Below, piece after piece: positions 34,405 to 42,466 of a DNA stretch of 45,282 bases. The first letter of the stretch is position 1; every line of letters starts with the position of its first letter. The notes beneath the pieces are model-generated. The model saw only the letters and a program-made list of their open reading frames with translations. It ran no database searches and was not told the DNA's origin. Made by a program: the position numbers and the translations under genes. Origin of the DNA: JACCYQ01 sp036675565 (GTDB lineage Bacteria; Bacteroidota; Bacteroidia; Chitinophagales; Chitinophagaceae); the NCBI GenBank assembly GCA_036675565.1, contig JAKFER010000015.1, forward strand, positions 1 to 45,282, written 5' to 3'.

Positions 34405-36141
34405 ATGGAAAAAATAAAACCTAAATACGACGCCATAAAATATAAAACACCCACAGGTACAAAACTGAATTGTAAAGGTTGGATACAGGAAGCAGCTTTG
34501 CGTATGTTATTAAATAACCTGGATCCTGCTGTGGCGGAAAGACCCGATGAGTTGATTGTATATGGCGGCCGCGGAAAAGCGGCACGTAATTTCGAAGCGC
34601 TGGATAACATCATCAAAGCACTTAAGGTGCTGGAAAATGATGAATCATTATTAATACAATCGGGCAAACCGGTTGGCATTATGAAAACACATGAAAATGC
34701 GCCGCGGGTGCTGATCAGCAATTCACAGCTTGTTCCAAACTGGGCCAACTGGCAGCACTTCGATGAGTTGGAGAAAAAAGGATTGATGATGTACGGTCAA
34801 ATGACTGCCGGTTCATGGATCTATATCGGCTCCCAGGGAATTGTACAAGGTACTTATGAAACCTATGCAGCCATCGCTGAAAAACATTTTGGCGGAAGCC
34901 TTAAAAATACATTGAATGTAACAGCGGGCCTGGGCGGAATGGGTGGTGCACAACCACTGGCCATCACCATGAATGAAGGAGTGGCATTGGTTGCGGAAGT
35001 GGAAGAGTGGCGCATTGACAAACGCCTGGAGACCAAATATCTTGATGTAAAATTCACGGATATTGATGAAGCTATTGCAAGAGCATTGGAAGCAAAACAA
35101 AATGGCGAGGCTATCAGTATCGGTGTTTTATGCAATGCGGTTCACCTGTTAGAAAAAATGGTGGAAAAAAATGTTATTCCCGACACATTAACTGACCAGA
35201 CTTCAGCGCATGATCCGTTGATTGGTTACTGGCCACACGAAATTTCTTATGAAGCTGCAAAGGTTTTACGAGAGCAAAACCCGGAGCTATATATTGAGTA
35301 TGCCTATCATTCCATGTACCTGCATGTACAACTCATGTTGCAACTGATGGATAAGGGTGCCATTACTTTTGATTATGGAAATAATATTCGAGCCAGAGCG
35401 AAAGAGTTTGAAGATAAAATGAAAAATGAAAAAGGTAAAATGCAAAATGCAGGAATTCACTCAACCTCAACCTTAACCTTCAAATTGGGTCGCTGCTTCG
35501 ATTTCCCCGGGTTCGTTCCCGCATATATCAGACCGTTATTTTGCGAAGGCAAAGGACCATTTCGCTGGGCGGCATTGAGTGGAGATCCGAATGATATTAA
35601 AGTGACGGATGATAAAATACGAGAATTATTCCCGGAAAATACATCACTCATGCGCTGGTTAGACCTGGCCCAGGAAAAAATAGCTTTCCAGGGTTTACCA
35701 GCACGCATCTGCTGGCTGGGACAAGGTGAAAGGGAAAAAGCAGGATTAGCTTTTAATGAACTGGTAGCTAACGGCCAGGTACAAGCGCCGATCGTTATTG
35801 GTCGTGATCATTTGGATACGGGATCTGTTGCAAGTCCAAACCGTGAGACAGAAGCCATGATGGATGGCAGTGATGCCGTTGCTGACTGGCCGATTCTCAA
35901 TGTGTTGATGAATACAGCTGGTGGTGCTTCCTGGGTTTCATTACATCATGGCGGTGGTGTTGGTATGGGCTACAGCATTCACGCTGGTATGGTGATCGTT
36001 GCCGATGGAACAGAAGAAGCTGCGCTCAGGCTTGCCCGTGTGTTACGTAATGATCCGGGTATTGGTGTGATCAGGCATGCAGATGCGGGGTATGAAATTG
36101 CTAAAGAAACAGCAAAGGAGTATGGCCTCGGGTTAGGTTAA
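34405..36141 (+). CDS. hutU: Urocanate hydratase with unusual internal insertion
   Basis: A 578-residue NAD-dependent enzyme converting urocanate to imidazolonepropionate, second step of the hut pathway. Conserved stretches are seen throughout: YGGRGKAARN, YGQMTAGSWIYIGSQGIVQGTY, GLGGMGGAQPLA, FDFPGFVPAYIRPLFCEGKG, RICWLGQGER, GRDHLDTGSVASPNRET and SLHHGGGVGMGYS. Homologues have only about 6 residues between the NNIRxxAKE segment and FDFPGF; here there are 30 (residues 335-364), so about 24 residues are inserted in frame. The insert DNA (about 35410-35490) is A-rich and resembles nearby intergenic repeats. It is downstream of hutH. Confidence 0.95.
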   Translation: MEKIKPKYDAIKYKTPTGTKLNCKGWIQEAALRMLLNNLDPAVAERPDELIVYGGRGKAARNFEALDNIIKALKVLENDESLLIQSGKPVGIMKTHENAPRVLISNSQLVPNWANWQHFDELEKKGLMMYGQMTAGSWIYIGSQGIVQGTYETYAAIAEKHFGGSLKNTLNVTAGLGGMGGAQPLAITMNEGVALVAEVEEWRIDKRLETKYLDVKFTDIDEAIARALEAKQNGEAISIGVLCNAVHLLEKMVEKNVIPDTLTDQTSAHDPLIGYWPHEISYEAAKVLREQNPELYIEYAYHSMYLHVQLMLQLMDKGAITFDYGNNIRARAKEFEDKMKNEKGKMQNAGIHSTSTLTFKLGRCFDFPGFVPAYIRPLFCEGKGPFRWAALSGDPNDIKVTDDKIRELFPENTSLMRWLDLAQEKIAFQGLPARICWLGQGEREKAGLAFNELVANGQVQAPIVIGRDHLDTGSVASPNRETEAMMDGSDAVADWPILNVLMNTAGGASWVSLHHGGGVGMGYSIHAGMVIVADGTEEAALRLARVLRNDPGIGVIRHADAGYEIAKETAKEYGLGLG

Positions 36142-37017
36142 AATTAAAAATTAAAAAGTAAAAATCCTGGAATTGAATATTCTGGACAGGCATGTAATTT
36201 CTAACTAAATTATTTTTCATTTTACCTTTTACATTTTGCATGCTCTCTCTTTATCTTGTCATGCCGACGCAGGAGGCATATCAGACTGTTTCAAGAATTA
36301 CAATCTATCCAACTCAATCAGATACTGACAAAAGATTTTTCAATTGTCTTATTGTTATTTTTTCATTTCCACTTTTTGCCTGTATGCAAAAAGTGGATTA
36401 CCCGATATCGCTACGCTCATCGGGACCTCCGGCAAAAAAAATCAAGGCTGCGTTATTGCTAATAAAATCGTTTTTTCATTTTGCATTTTCACTCATTGCT
36501 ACTCCTTGACTCTAATCATCTTGGTTCTTAGCAACATCTCCCGCAGGGGACGTCGCGTTATAAGTTTTACTTCCCCGACGGGTCTCCAGTTACAACAATC
36601 TCATAAATGAAAAATGTTTTTGCGGGGACCTGTCGGTGCTATTAATTTCGTCTATAGGTTCCCGTTGAAAATTCTATTGTATGAATAAGCAATTAATTAT
36701 TGAGTGCCACCGACGCTTTTATACTACACATTGTATGTTGTTATTGCATAGTTGGTAGCTCCATATCATTGGCAAAAGTATGAGATCCCTCTGTCGCAGC
36801 GGAAAACCTTAGGGAAAGCAGATGCGGCTGCCGCGACTTCGGGATGACAACCCTCAAATAAATGAAAAAGTAAACACGGGAAAGAAACTTGACAACCTTC
36901 AACGTATCAATCTTTCAACCATTGCGCCTGCTAGTCCCTGTTGAAAAGTCTATTGTGTGGACAATTTGATTATCGGATTTAATCTTTTCTGCATAGTGAA
37001 ATCTGCACTATGAAAAA
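36142..37017. repeat. Noncoding repeat-rich region
   Basis: No credible gene. Elements in order: an approximately 100-base element with imperfect terminal inverted repeats (36142-36240; copy at 25437-25538); a 39-base sequence (36255-36293; copy at 25351-25389); CCCGATATCGCTACGCTCATCGGG-like palindrome at 36403-36426; a 36-base piece (36487-36522; copy at 40179-40214 with three mismatches); and a 160-base hairpin-rich repeat (36525-36684; copy at 37202-37361). Confidence 0.7.
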
Positions 37018-37100
37018 AATCCCGAAGGGATTTAATTTGAATAACGCCGGTAAACCCGGCGGGTATTATATATGACTTTACAACAACCCTGAAAGGGTTG
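37018..37100 (+). repeat. REP-like three-hairpin unit, left type, no transposase
   Basis: Palindromes AATCCCGAAGGGATT (37018-37032), CGCCGGTAAACCCGGCG (37045-37061) and CAACCCTGAAAGGGTTG (37084-37100), with linker TTTGAATAAC. Same order as 2985-3065. Confidence 0.85.
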
Positions 37101-37110
37101 AATTGTCATT

Positions 37111-37192
37111 GAACCCTTTCCAGGGTTCAGCAACCTGTTGTATTCCCCTGTATATAATGCAGGGTTATTCATATTGAATCCCTCCGGGATTC
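37111..37192 (+). repeat. REP-like three-hairpin unit, right type, no transposase
   Basis: GAACCCTTTCCAGGGTTC (37111-37128), CCCTGTATATAATGCAGGG (37146-37164) and GAATCCCTCCGGGATTC (37176-37192). With the left unit 10 bases away it forms an inverted pair, like the transposon ends at 3 kb but lacking the gene. Confidence 0.85.
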
Positions 37193-37201
37193 TTAATTTG
37201 T

Positions 37202-37361
37202 TTCTTAGCAACGTTTCCCGCGGGGGACGTTGCGTTATAAGTTTTACTTCCCCAACTGGTCTCCAGTTACAATAATCTCATAAATGAAAAATGCTTTGCG
37301 GGGACCTGACGGTGCCATTAATTTCACCTACGGGTTCCCGTTGGATACTTCTTTTGTATGA
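37202..37361. repeat. Second copy of a 160-base hairpin-rich repeat
   Basis: Collinear with 36525-36684: both contain TTCTTAGCAAC, GTTATAAGTTTTACTTCCCC, TCTCCAGTTACAA, CTCATAAATGAAAAATG, GGGGACCTG and GGTTCCCGTTG. Internal palindromes include GCAACGT...ACGTTGC here and CCGACGGGTCTCC...GGGGACCTGTCGG in the other copy. Confidence 0.8.
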
Positions 37362-37515
37362 AAACCAAATATGGGAAACGCGTCGGGAAAGAAAACGGCA
37401 AACCCCATGTTTGCGGTTCGTTGTTCTTTCTTTCAGTCTTAAAATGTTAAATAGAACATCGCCTTTACCCACTTTATGCAATTTCATATCAAATACCACA
37501 ATCGAACCTTCGAAT

Positions 37516-37815
37516 TTAGCTTCTACAAATGGGGTTGATCTCATTCCAATTATTTGAATCAACAGTTTTACCTTCTAAGAAATACTGGCTTCTGTCTTTT
37601 ATTACTCTATAAGAAATACTTCCGTTAGTAATGTCAATGTAATAGTTTCCGAATGATTCGGGATTGTACTGACTATGTTTAATTTCAAAGTTAAACATAG
37701 AAAGCTGATGTTCTATTTTCTGCAAAGTTGTTTGAAATTCAAAGTCTTCCATCTTATCAAATACAGGACGTTTGCGCAATACGTCTGACGCCAACGCAGT
37801 TCTGTTGTACGTCAT
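37516..37815 (-). CDS. Small hypothetical protein
   Basis: About 99 residues from the ATG at 37815 (a GTG at 37836 could add seven residues). The composition is protein-like (DFEFQTTLQKIEHQLSMFN; YYIDITNGSISYRVIKDRSQ) with an alpha then beta pattern and no signal peptide. I do not recognise the family. It starts 41 bases after the stop of the upstream serine hydrolase gene on the same strand and ends at the repeat region. It may be a real accessory gene; certainty is moderate. Confidence 0.5.
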   Translation of the reverse strand: MTYNRTALASDVLRKRPVFDKMEDFEFQTTLQKIEHQLSMFNFEIKHSQYNPESFGNYYIDITNGSISYRVIKDRSQYFLEGKTVDSNNWNEINPICRS

Positions 37816-37855
37816 TTTTTTTTGCTGGTTTGTCACTCTTCAGCTAATAGATTAG

Positions 37856-38950
37856 CTACCGTATTACTTCTTTCAGCCTTTCCCAAATGCTGTCCTGCAA
37901 TGTAAGCGATACCAGCCCTCCGCTTGCAGAGCTTCCCATTCTTACTACAACCAGTCCTTTTGAGGGAACGATGTTCAGCAACTGACCATCTTTACCCAAT
38001 GCCGAAAACATATCGGCTGGTGCATTGGGACTTGCATATCCTGAAAATATCAACTGCAACTGAGGTACCATAAAAGATGCTTTTCCATTGAGCCACCATA
38101 AGTATCCATAAGAAAGATTTAAACTTTGCGAAGTATTAAACGATGCTAACAAATAAGCTGTATCGCTAAGGATTTTAATACCATCCCATCTTCCCCCGGC
38201 TTGCATTAAAATTCCAAACCTTGCCATGCTTCTTGCTGTACTCCAATACACATGATTATGGCCGTTAATTATCCACTGTCCGTCCATTCCTATCTTAGCT
38301 TTTAACTGTGCATCGAAATAAGAAGCGAAAGATTGCCCCGATGCATTGGCAATTACTTTCTGCAACAGGGTATAGGGAGCATTGTGATAAGCCCACCTGC
38401 TGCCTGCATCTGCTTTGTATATAAGTGCAGAAGGGCTCGTATTGTCTGCATCACCGGCATCATCCAGTCCTGTGGTCATGCTAAGTTGGTGGCGTATAGT
38501 TATCAGGTTTTCTTTAGCCAGGGGTGCCCCTGTCCAGCCTGTGCCCAAATATGCTGATGTTTTGTTGCTGATGTTTAAAAATCCATCCTGCTGTGCCTTA
38601 CCCACCATAAAGCTGGTAAGTGTTTTACCTGCAGATGCCCAGTACCAGGTACTGCTTTGATTAAAAGCCCCGTTGCGTTGTATATTCTGCCCAAAATATT
38701 TTTCAAGCACCATCTTGCCATCCTTCAACACTATAAATGCACGGGTATCTTCCTGTTGTAAATAATTGTATAAAGCCGGAAGCTTACTTGTATCCCAGTT
38801 TAAACTTGAAGGGGTTGTTGTTTGCCACTCGGCACTGCTTACCGGTGGAAAATATAAAGCCGCAACGGGTGAAGGTGATTCAACTTCAGCTTTCCTACAT
38901 GCAAACAGTATAATGCAGCAGATAAACAAGAAGAAATTTCTCATAAGCAA
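37856..38950 (-). CDS. Serine hydrolase lipoprotein, class C beta-lactamase family
   Basis: A 364-residue lipoprotein (lipobox LFAC, C18) of the beta-lactamase/penicillin-binding-like family. The nucleophile motif SxxK is SAGK (106-109) and the second motif is YHN (188-190, YxN). The third motif region is SALGKDGQLLNIVPSKGLVV, where KDG replaces KTG or HxG. Such enzymes include esterases, D-amino peptidases and inactive relatives, so antibiotic resistance should not be assumed. It is expected on the periplasmic face of a membrane. The small hypothetical gene follows downstream. Confidence 0.9.
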   Translation of the reverse strand: MLMRNFFLFICCIILFACRKAEVESPSPVAALYFPPVSSAEWQTTTPSSLNWDTSKLPALYNYLQQEDTRAFIVLKDGKMVLEKYFGQNIQRNGAFNQSSTWYWASAGKTLTSFMVGKAQQDGFLNISNKTSAYLGTGWTGAPLAKENLITIRHQLSMTTGLDDAGDADNTSPSALIYKADAGSRWAYHNAPYTLLQKVIANASGQSFASYFDAQLKAKIGMDGQWIINGHNHVYWSTARSMARFGILMQAGGRWDGIKILSDTAYLLASFNTSQSLNLSYGYLWWLNGKASFMVPQLQLIFSGYASPNAPADMFSALGKDGQLLNIVPSKGLVVVRMGSSASGGLVSLTLQDSIWERLKEVIR

Positions 38951-39112
38951 AATATTCTTTCAATAGACCATTAGATTCGGAAAGTGTTTAAAGAAGTATA
39001 ATTTCTGAGCAAATTGCCTATTTGGTTCCGTCCTGTTTTCTATGCTCGTGTCAACTGTTAAGTTATGTCCATCTTTATGGTATGTATCATACAACCCCTA
39101 ATCTCTAAACGC

Positions 39113-39916
39113 TCACCCCACCCCAATCACCTTCCCACTTCCGCCAAACTTCACCGGTTCAATCACACCATCCAAACTCATTTGTCCCATTTCTATACCT
39201 ATTCCTGCTACCAGGCTAATTTGTTCATTTATCAGCCCCGCATCCTGCAATGTAAGATCCAGTAATTCTCCCGGATAGGTTTCATTAACCGGCCACCAAG
39301 CTCCATTAATGGCTTGGACTTCAGGCAGTGTAAGTCCGGCCACAGACTTGTACATTCTGTCCAAAGGATTATAGACCACATCACTGACCGTGCCCAATGT
39401 AAAAACAAACCTGAATAAAGGGAAGCGGCTATTCAACCGCAGATGGTTGCCCGGTTCAAGCCGGGGTATATGCACCTGGGCATGCCCGTTATCGCGGTCA
39501 ATACCAGTAATTAAAGGATAACGAACCATGCTGTCAAATAAAATGTTTTTATTGAACGAAAAACCCACCAGCCAGTGGCGGTGCTGAGACAAAAGAACAG
39601 CCCTTTGCCCGCATGTTTGTGAGGTATCCAGTTTCTGTATGGCTTTGGCCAGGCCGTTCAATGGCCCTGAAATATTATAATCAGCCAGGTGCTGTAAACC
39701 ATGCAAAGCTTTACGTATGCTGGTTCCCGTTATTACACAGGCGCTCCATTCTTTGTTATTGAGCCGCATTAAGGAATTTTCTGGCATACGTTGTACCTGT
39801 TTTTTGGTAGGGCCACCTTTGGTGCGTAAAATAATGGCATCAGAACCTTTCATGGTATAAGCGGATAAGCCTCCCAGGCTACCGGTGAATTGTAAGGGTG
39901 CGGATAGTTTGGCCAT
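39113..39916 (-). CDS. Conserved hypothetical protein (Bacteroidota)
   Basis: A 267-residue protein without signal peptide or membrane segment. The N-terminus (GSLGGLSAYTMKGSDAIILR, then TKGGPTKKQVQRMPE) resembles a set of uncharacterised Bacteroidota proteins that I recall but cannot name. The C-terminal half has strands with conserved-looking DLTLQDAGLINEQISLVAGIGIEMG. The reading frame is long and its codon use matches its neighbours. No operon partner is seen. No function is proposed. Confidence 0.75.
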   Translation of the reverse strand: MAKLSAPLQFTGSLGGLSAYTMKGSDAIILRTKGGPTKKQVQRMPENSLMRLNNKEWSACVITGTSIRKALHGLQHLADYNISGPLNGLAKAIQKLDTSQTCGQRAVLLSQHRHWLVGFSFNKNILFDSMVRYPLITGIDRDNGHAQVHIPRLEPGNHLRLNSRFPLFRFVFTLGTVSDVVYNPLDRMYKSVAGLTLPEVQAINGAWWPVNETYPGELLDLTLQDAGLINEQISLVAGIGIEMGQMSLDGVIEPVKFGGSGKVIGVG

Positions 39917-40366
39917 TAATCGAGGGTTTAGGTTAAGGTCAAGGTTTAAGAGTTTAAAGGTTTAAGGATAAGGCCTTGGTTAAGTGTTATATTACTTAAT
40001 CTAAGATAGAAAAAGGTTTGCTGGAATGAAATAGTAGATATACGATAAGGATAATGCATATCTTATAAATACTGAGATATAACTGGAATATCTCCGGTTT
40101 ATCTCTGAGAGACGAGTATAATTGCATCGTTCTAAAATAAGACCGGTAGGAGTTGTTAATACTGATTTCACTTTACAGTTTCACTCCTTGCTACTCATTG
40201 ACCCTAATCATCTTCTTTATTTAAAAATTTATTCTTTCGATGCAATCTGCCACCAGCATATATTAGCTGAAAACGCTATGGCATAATCCTTGTCTTAGAG
40301 CTGCACACTTCATTAATCAATCAATGAATGAAGTTTTAATATTCACCTTATCTTAATAATTTCAAC
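39917..40366. other. Intergenic region with a short dispersed repeat
   Basis: About 450 bases without a credible frame. Positions 39930-39985 are a run of GGTTTAAGG/GGTTAAGG-like units, and 40179-40214 repeats 36487-36522 with three mismatches. It presumably contains the promoters of the two divergent genes. Confidence 0.55.
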
Positions 40367-40690
40367 ATGAAAAAAATCAGATTAACCCTGGCCGTATTGG
40401 CTGTCTCATCCGCTGCATTATTTTCTTTTAATTCAATGCAAACAACAGCAATTAAAGGCACAGCCACACCTGCAGAAAATGCAATCAATGTATGGGCCAT
40501 TTCTGCTACAGACACATTTAAAGTAGCTGTATTGAATGGTGCGTTTGAATTAACAAATGTAAAAGCGGGTACTTATTCAGTGACCATTGAAGCAACAGAA
40601 CCCTTTGTGAATACCACAAAAAATGATGTGGTTGTAACCGAGGGACAAATCACTGACGTTGGTGAAATTGCCTTACAGCCTAAACAATAG
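40367..40690 (+). CDS. Small secreted carboxypeptidase-regulatory-like domain protein
   Basis: A 107-residue protein with a signal peptide (about 1-22) and one beta-sandwich of the carboxypeptidase regulatory-like/transthyretin type (ELTNVKAGTYSVTIEATEPF, then VVVTEGQITDVGEIAL). That fold is often an N-terminal module of SusC proteins but here stands alone. Probably periplasmic or surface; the partner is unknown. A strong terminator follows the gene, so it is a single-gene unit. Confidence 0.85.
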   Translation: MKKIRLTLAVLAVSSAALFSFNSMQTTAIKGTATPAENAINVWAISATDTFKVAVLNGAFELTNVKAGTYSVTIEATEPFVNTTKNDVVVTEGQITDVGEIALQPKQ

Positions 40691-40720
40691 ATTAACTTCA
40701 TCCTTATTGAAAATTCATTA

Positions 40721-40747
40721 AAAAGCCGCTTTAATAAGCGGTTTTTT
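40721..40747 (+). terminator. Intrinsic terminator
   Basis: The stem CCGCTT-TAAT-AAGCGG, extended by A/T pairs, is followed by six T; 30 bases after the preceding stop. Confidence 0.88.
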
Positions 40748-40893
40748 AATGTTGAATTGATCGGCTTTAGCGAGAGGTTAGTGTGTCGTTTTTGAAGTAT
40801 TTCAGTTCAACTTATCTCAATACACTCCTGGAAGCAAATCAACTTTTCAACTAATCAACTAATTCAATAACTTTATTTTCTTACGAAACACGA

Positions 40894-41577
40894 ATGAAGA
40901 AATATCTTTTAATCATCACATTTTTATTGCCAGGATTTGTAAGCTGGTCACAGGAACTGGGCCAGGTAAAATTTTCAGGCACTGCTGCACTTGATTATTT
41001 TACTTTCATAACCGACCAGGGTGTGCACATACGGGTATCACCAGATGGAAAACTATTGGAATGGGGGATGGAAGAAAGATCTATCCGAAGTGATAATCAA
41101 TATGCTGCTAAACTGCAACCTTTTATGGGCCGGATAGATTATTATGGCACAGAAGCTGATTCCATTACCCGCGGAAAAGTTAAAAGTATTGGTACCTGTT
41201 GGATCACTTATTACAATATGCTGGAAACAGATGAGAAGGCTGGTAAAATAAAAACCATAGGGAGGAATACTTTGGATTATTATTCACGTCATGAGAATGT
41301 GGCCGTCCAGGGAAAATTAAGACTGATTGGAAACAGGGTTATTGAATTTTATCCATCATACGAAGATGAGTTGGTGCGTGGTAAGTTAAAAGCCATCGGC
41401 AGCACCCAATTTGTTTATTATAACACTTTTGATGAAAAGTTTTTGAAAGGAAAATTAAAAAGCATCGGTTCGGTTAACCTGAATTATTATGGTATCATGG
41501 ACCGTAAAGAAATATGGGGCGTTTTGAAAGGTTTAAACAGGCAGCATATTAATGGGGTTACGTATATTTTAAGATAA
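40894..41577 (+). CDS. Secreted protein with tandem GK[LI]K-x-IG repeats
   Basis: A 227-residue protein with a signal peptide (about 1-19). From residue about 88 it carries about five to six repeats of about 23 residues around GK[VIL]K-[ST]IG-x4-[ILF]-x-YY: RGKVKSIGTCWITYYN, GKIKTIGRNTLDYYS, GKLRLIGNRVIEFYP, RGKLKAIGSTQFVYYN and KGKLKSIGSVNLNYYG. The pattern suggests a beta-solenoid or stacked hairpins. I know no function. It reads alone with a gap of 203 bases before it. Confidence 0.85.
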   Translation: MKKYLLIITFLLPGFVSWSQELGQVKFSGTAALDYFTFITDQGVHIRVSPDGKLLEWGMEERSIRSDNQYAAKLQPFMGRIDYYGTEADSITRGKVKSIGTCWITYYNMLETDEKAGKIKTIGRNTLDYYSRHENVAVQGKLRLIGNRVIEFYPSYEDELVRGKLKAIGSTQFVYYNTFDEKFLKGKLKSIGSVNLNYYGIMDRKEIWGVLKGLNRQHINGVTYILR

Positions 41578-41600
41578 TGTTTATAAATTGACTTGGTTAA

Positions 41601-41637
41601 ATAAAAAAACCAGGATTCCTGATTAGTAGAACCCTGG
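41601..41637 (-). terminator. Intrinsic terminator
   Basis: On the minus strand CCAGGGTTC pairs with GAATCCTGG (one G-U) around a 10-base loop, followed by TTTTTTTAT. It serves the lipoprotein gene ending at 41689. Confidence 0.75.
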
Positions 41638-41688
41638 CTACAGGAACTGTTTACAGTTTGTCCTGCCTCTGTTAATCCATTTTATTTT

Positions 41689-42321
41689 TTATTGCATATG
41701 TACATCGGGGTTAGTTGGATTGAAAACACCATCGGGATTATACTTCCACACCCATGCATGCAGCAGCCATAAATTAAAACCGGTGTGGTAAGTCCATACA
41801 TCTCCTGATCCTGTAAAACCTTCAGGGGCATTTACAGAAAGAGGAATGGGTATGGCATATTCTACCGCTACCAGTTCCATATTGCCATCTTCATCATGAT
41901 TGTATACCAGGATCTCGGGGTTCCGGATTTCAAATTTATCATCTACATGCTCCATTTTCATATAATGGTAACCCATATTAGGCATAACAACGTCGATATC
42001 AACATAACCATCTTTTTCTGCATTCTTAAGATGCTGATATCTTGCTGTAGCTGCACGTACCTGTTGCAGTTCCCATGCAGTTATTTTATCCAAACCAGTA
42101 TATCTGCCAAGCGGTTCAACCTGGGCAAGAGATTGATTATTTACTTTTGATGCTATTTCTGTTTCTGCAGTTTCATTGATTGCATCTTTTGTACAACTAA
42201 TAAATAAAATGACGACCCAGGCAATCAACGAGAAAAAAGTCATGTTGTGGTACTTCATTGCTGCAGGGAATGGTTGCTCCATTTTTGACTGGTGGTTAAC
42301 CACCTGAATGTTCTTTTTCAT
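41689..42321 (-). CDS. Lipoprotein of uncharacterised His/Trp-rich family
   Basis: A 210-residue protein. A hydrophobic segment (about 28-42) ends in a lipobox-like FISC, so it is probably lipidated. The mature part carries GYVDIDVVMPNMGYHYMK, NPEILVYNHDEDGN and the C-terminal LLHAWVWKYNPDGVFNPTNP. The same His/Trp/Asn-Pro pattern occurs in uncharacterised secreted proteins of Actinomycetota and others (recalled). A strong AAAGGAG site precedes ATG 42321, favouring that start even though the signal begins about 26 residues later; ATG 42258 would give a more usual signal peptide. Function unknown. Confidence 0.82.
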   Translation of the reverse strand: MKKNIQVVNHQSKMEQPFPAAMKYHNMTFFSLIAWVVILFISCTKDAINETAETEIASKVNNQSLAQVEPLGRYTGLDKITAWELQQVRAATARYQHLKNAEKDGYVDIDVVMPNMGYHYMKMEHVDDKFEIRNPEILVYNHDEDGNMELVAVEYAIPIPLSVNAPEGFTGSGDVWTYHTGFNLWLLHAWVWKYNPDGVFNPTNPDVHMQ

Positions 42322-42466
42322 GATAAACTCCTTTGTTGGTTTTAGTTAATGAATGTTGATTGGAAAATTGTAACGAATCTTAAGCAATTCTTGGCATAGC
42401 TCCGCCCCGCTTGTTTATCACAAACTTTTTTTGGGTAGCTATAATAAATAAGAAATAATGAACCTG

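Noticed and set aside
36240..36610. Three overlapping plus-strand frames of 68-89 residues
   Set aside because: They overlap one another in different frames inside repeat DNA and lack protein-like conservation.
37278..37562. 94-residue minus-strand frame beside the small hypothetical gene
   Set aside because: Most of it lies inside the 160-base repeat at 37202-37361 and the rest overlaps the other small gene; composition is Arg/Ser-rich without conserved pattern.
37856..38950. Antibiotic-resistance beta-lactamase
   Set aside because: Only the general SxxK/YxN fold is present and the third motif is KDG; family members are mostly esterases or peptidases.
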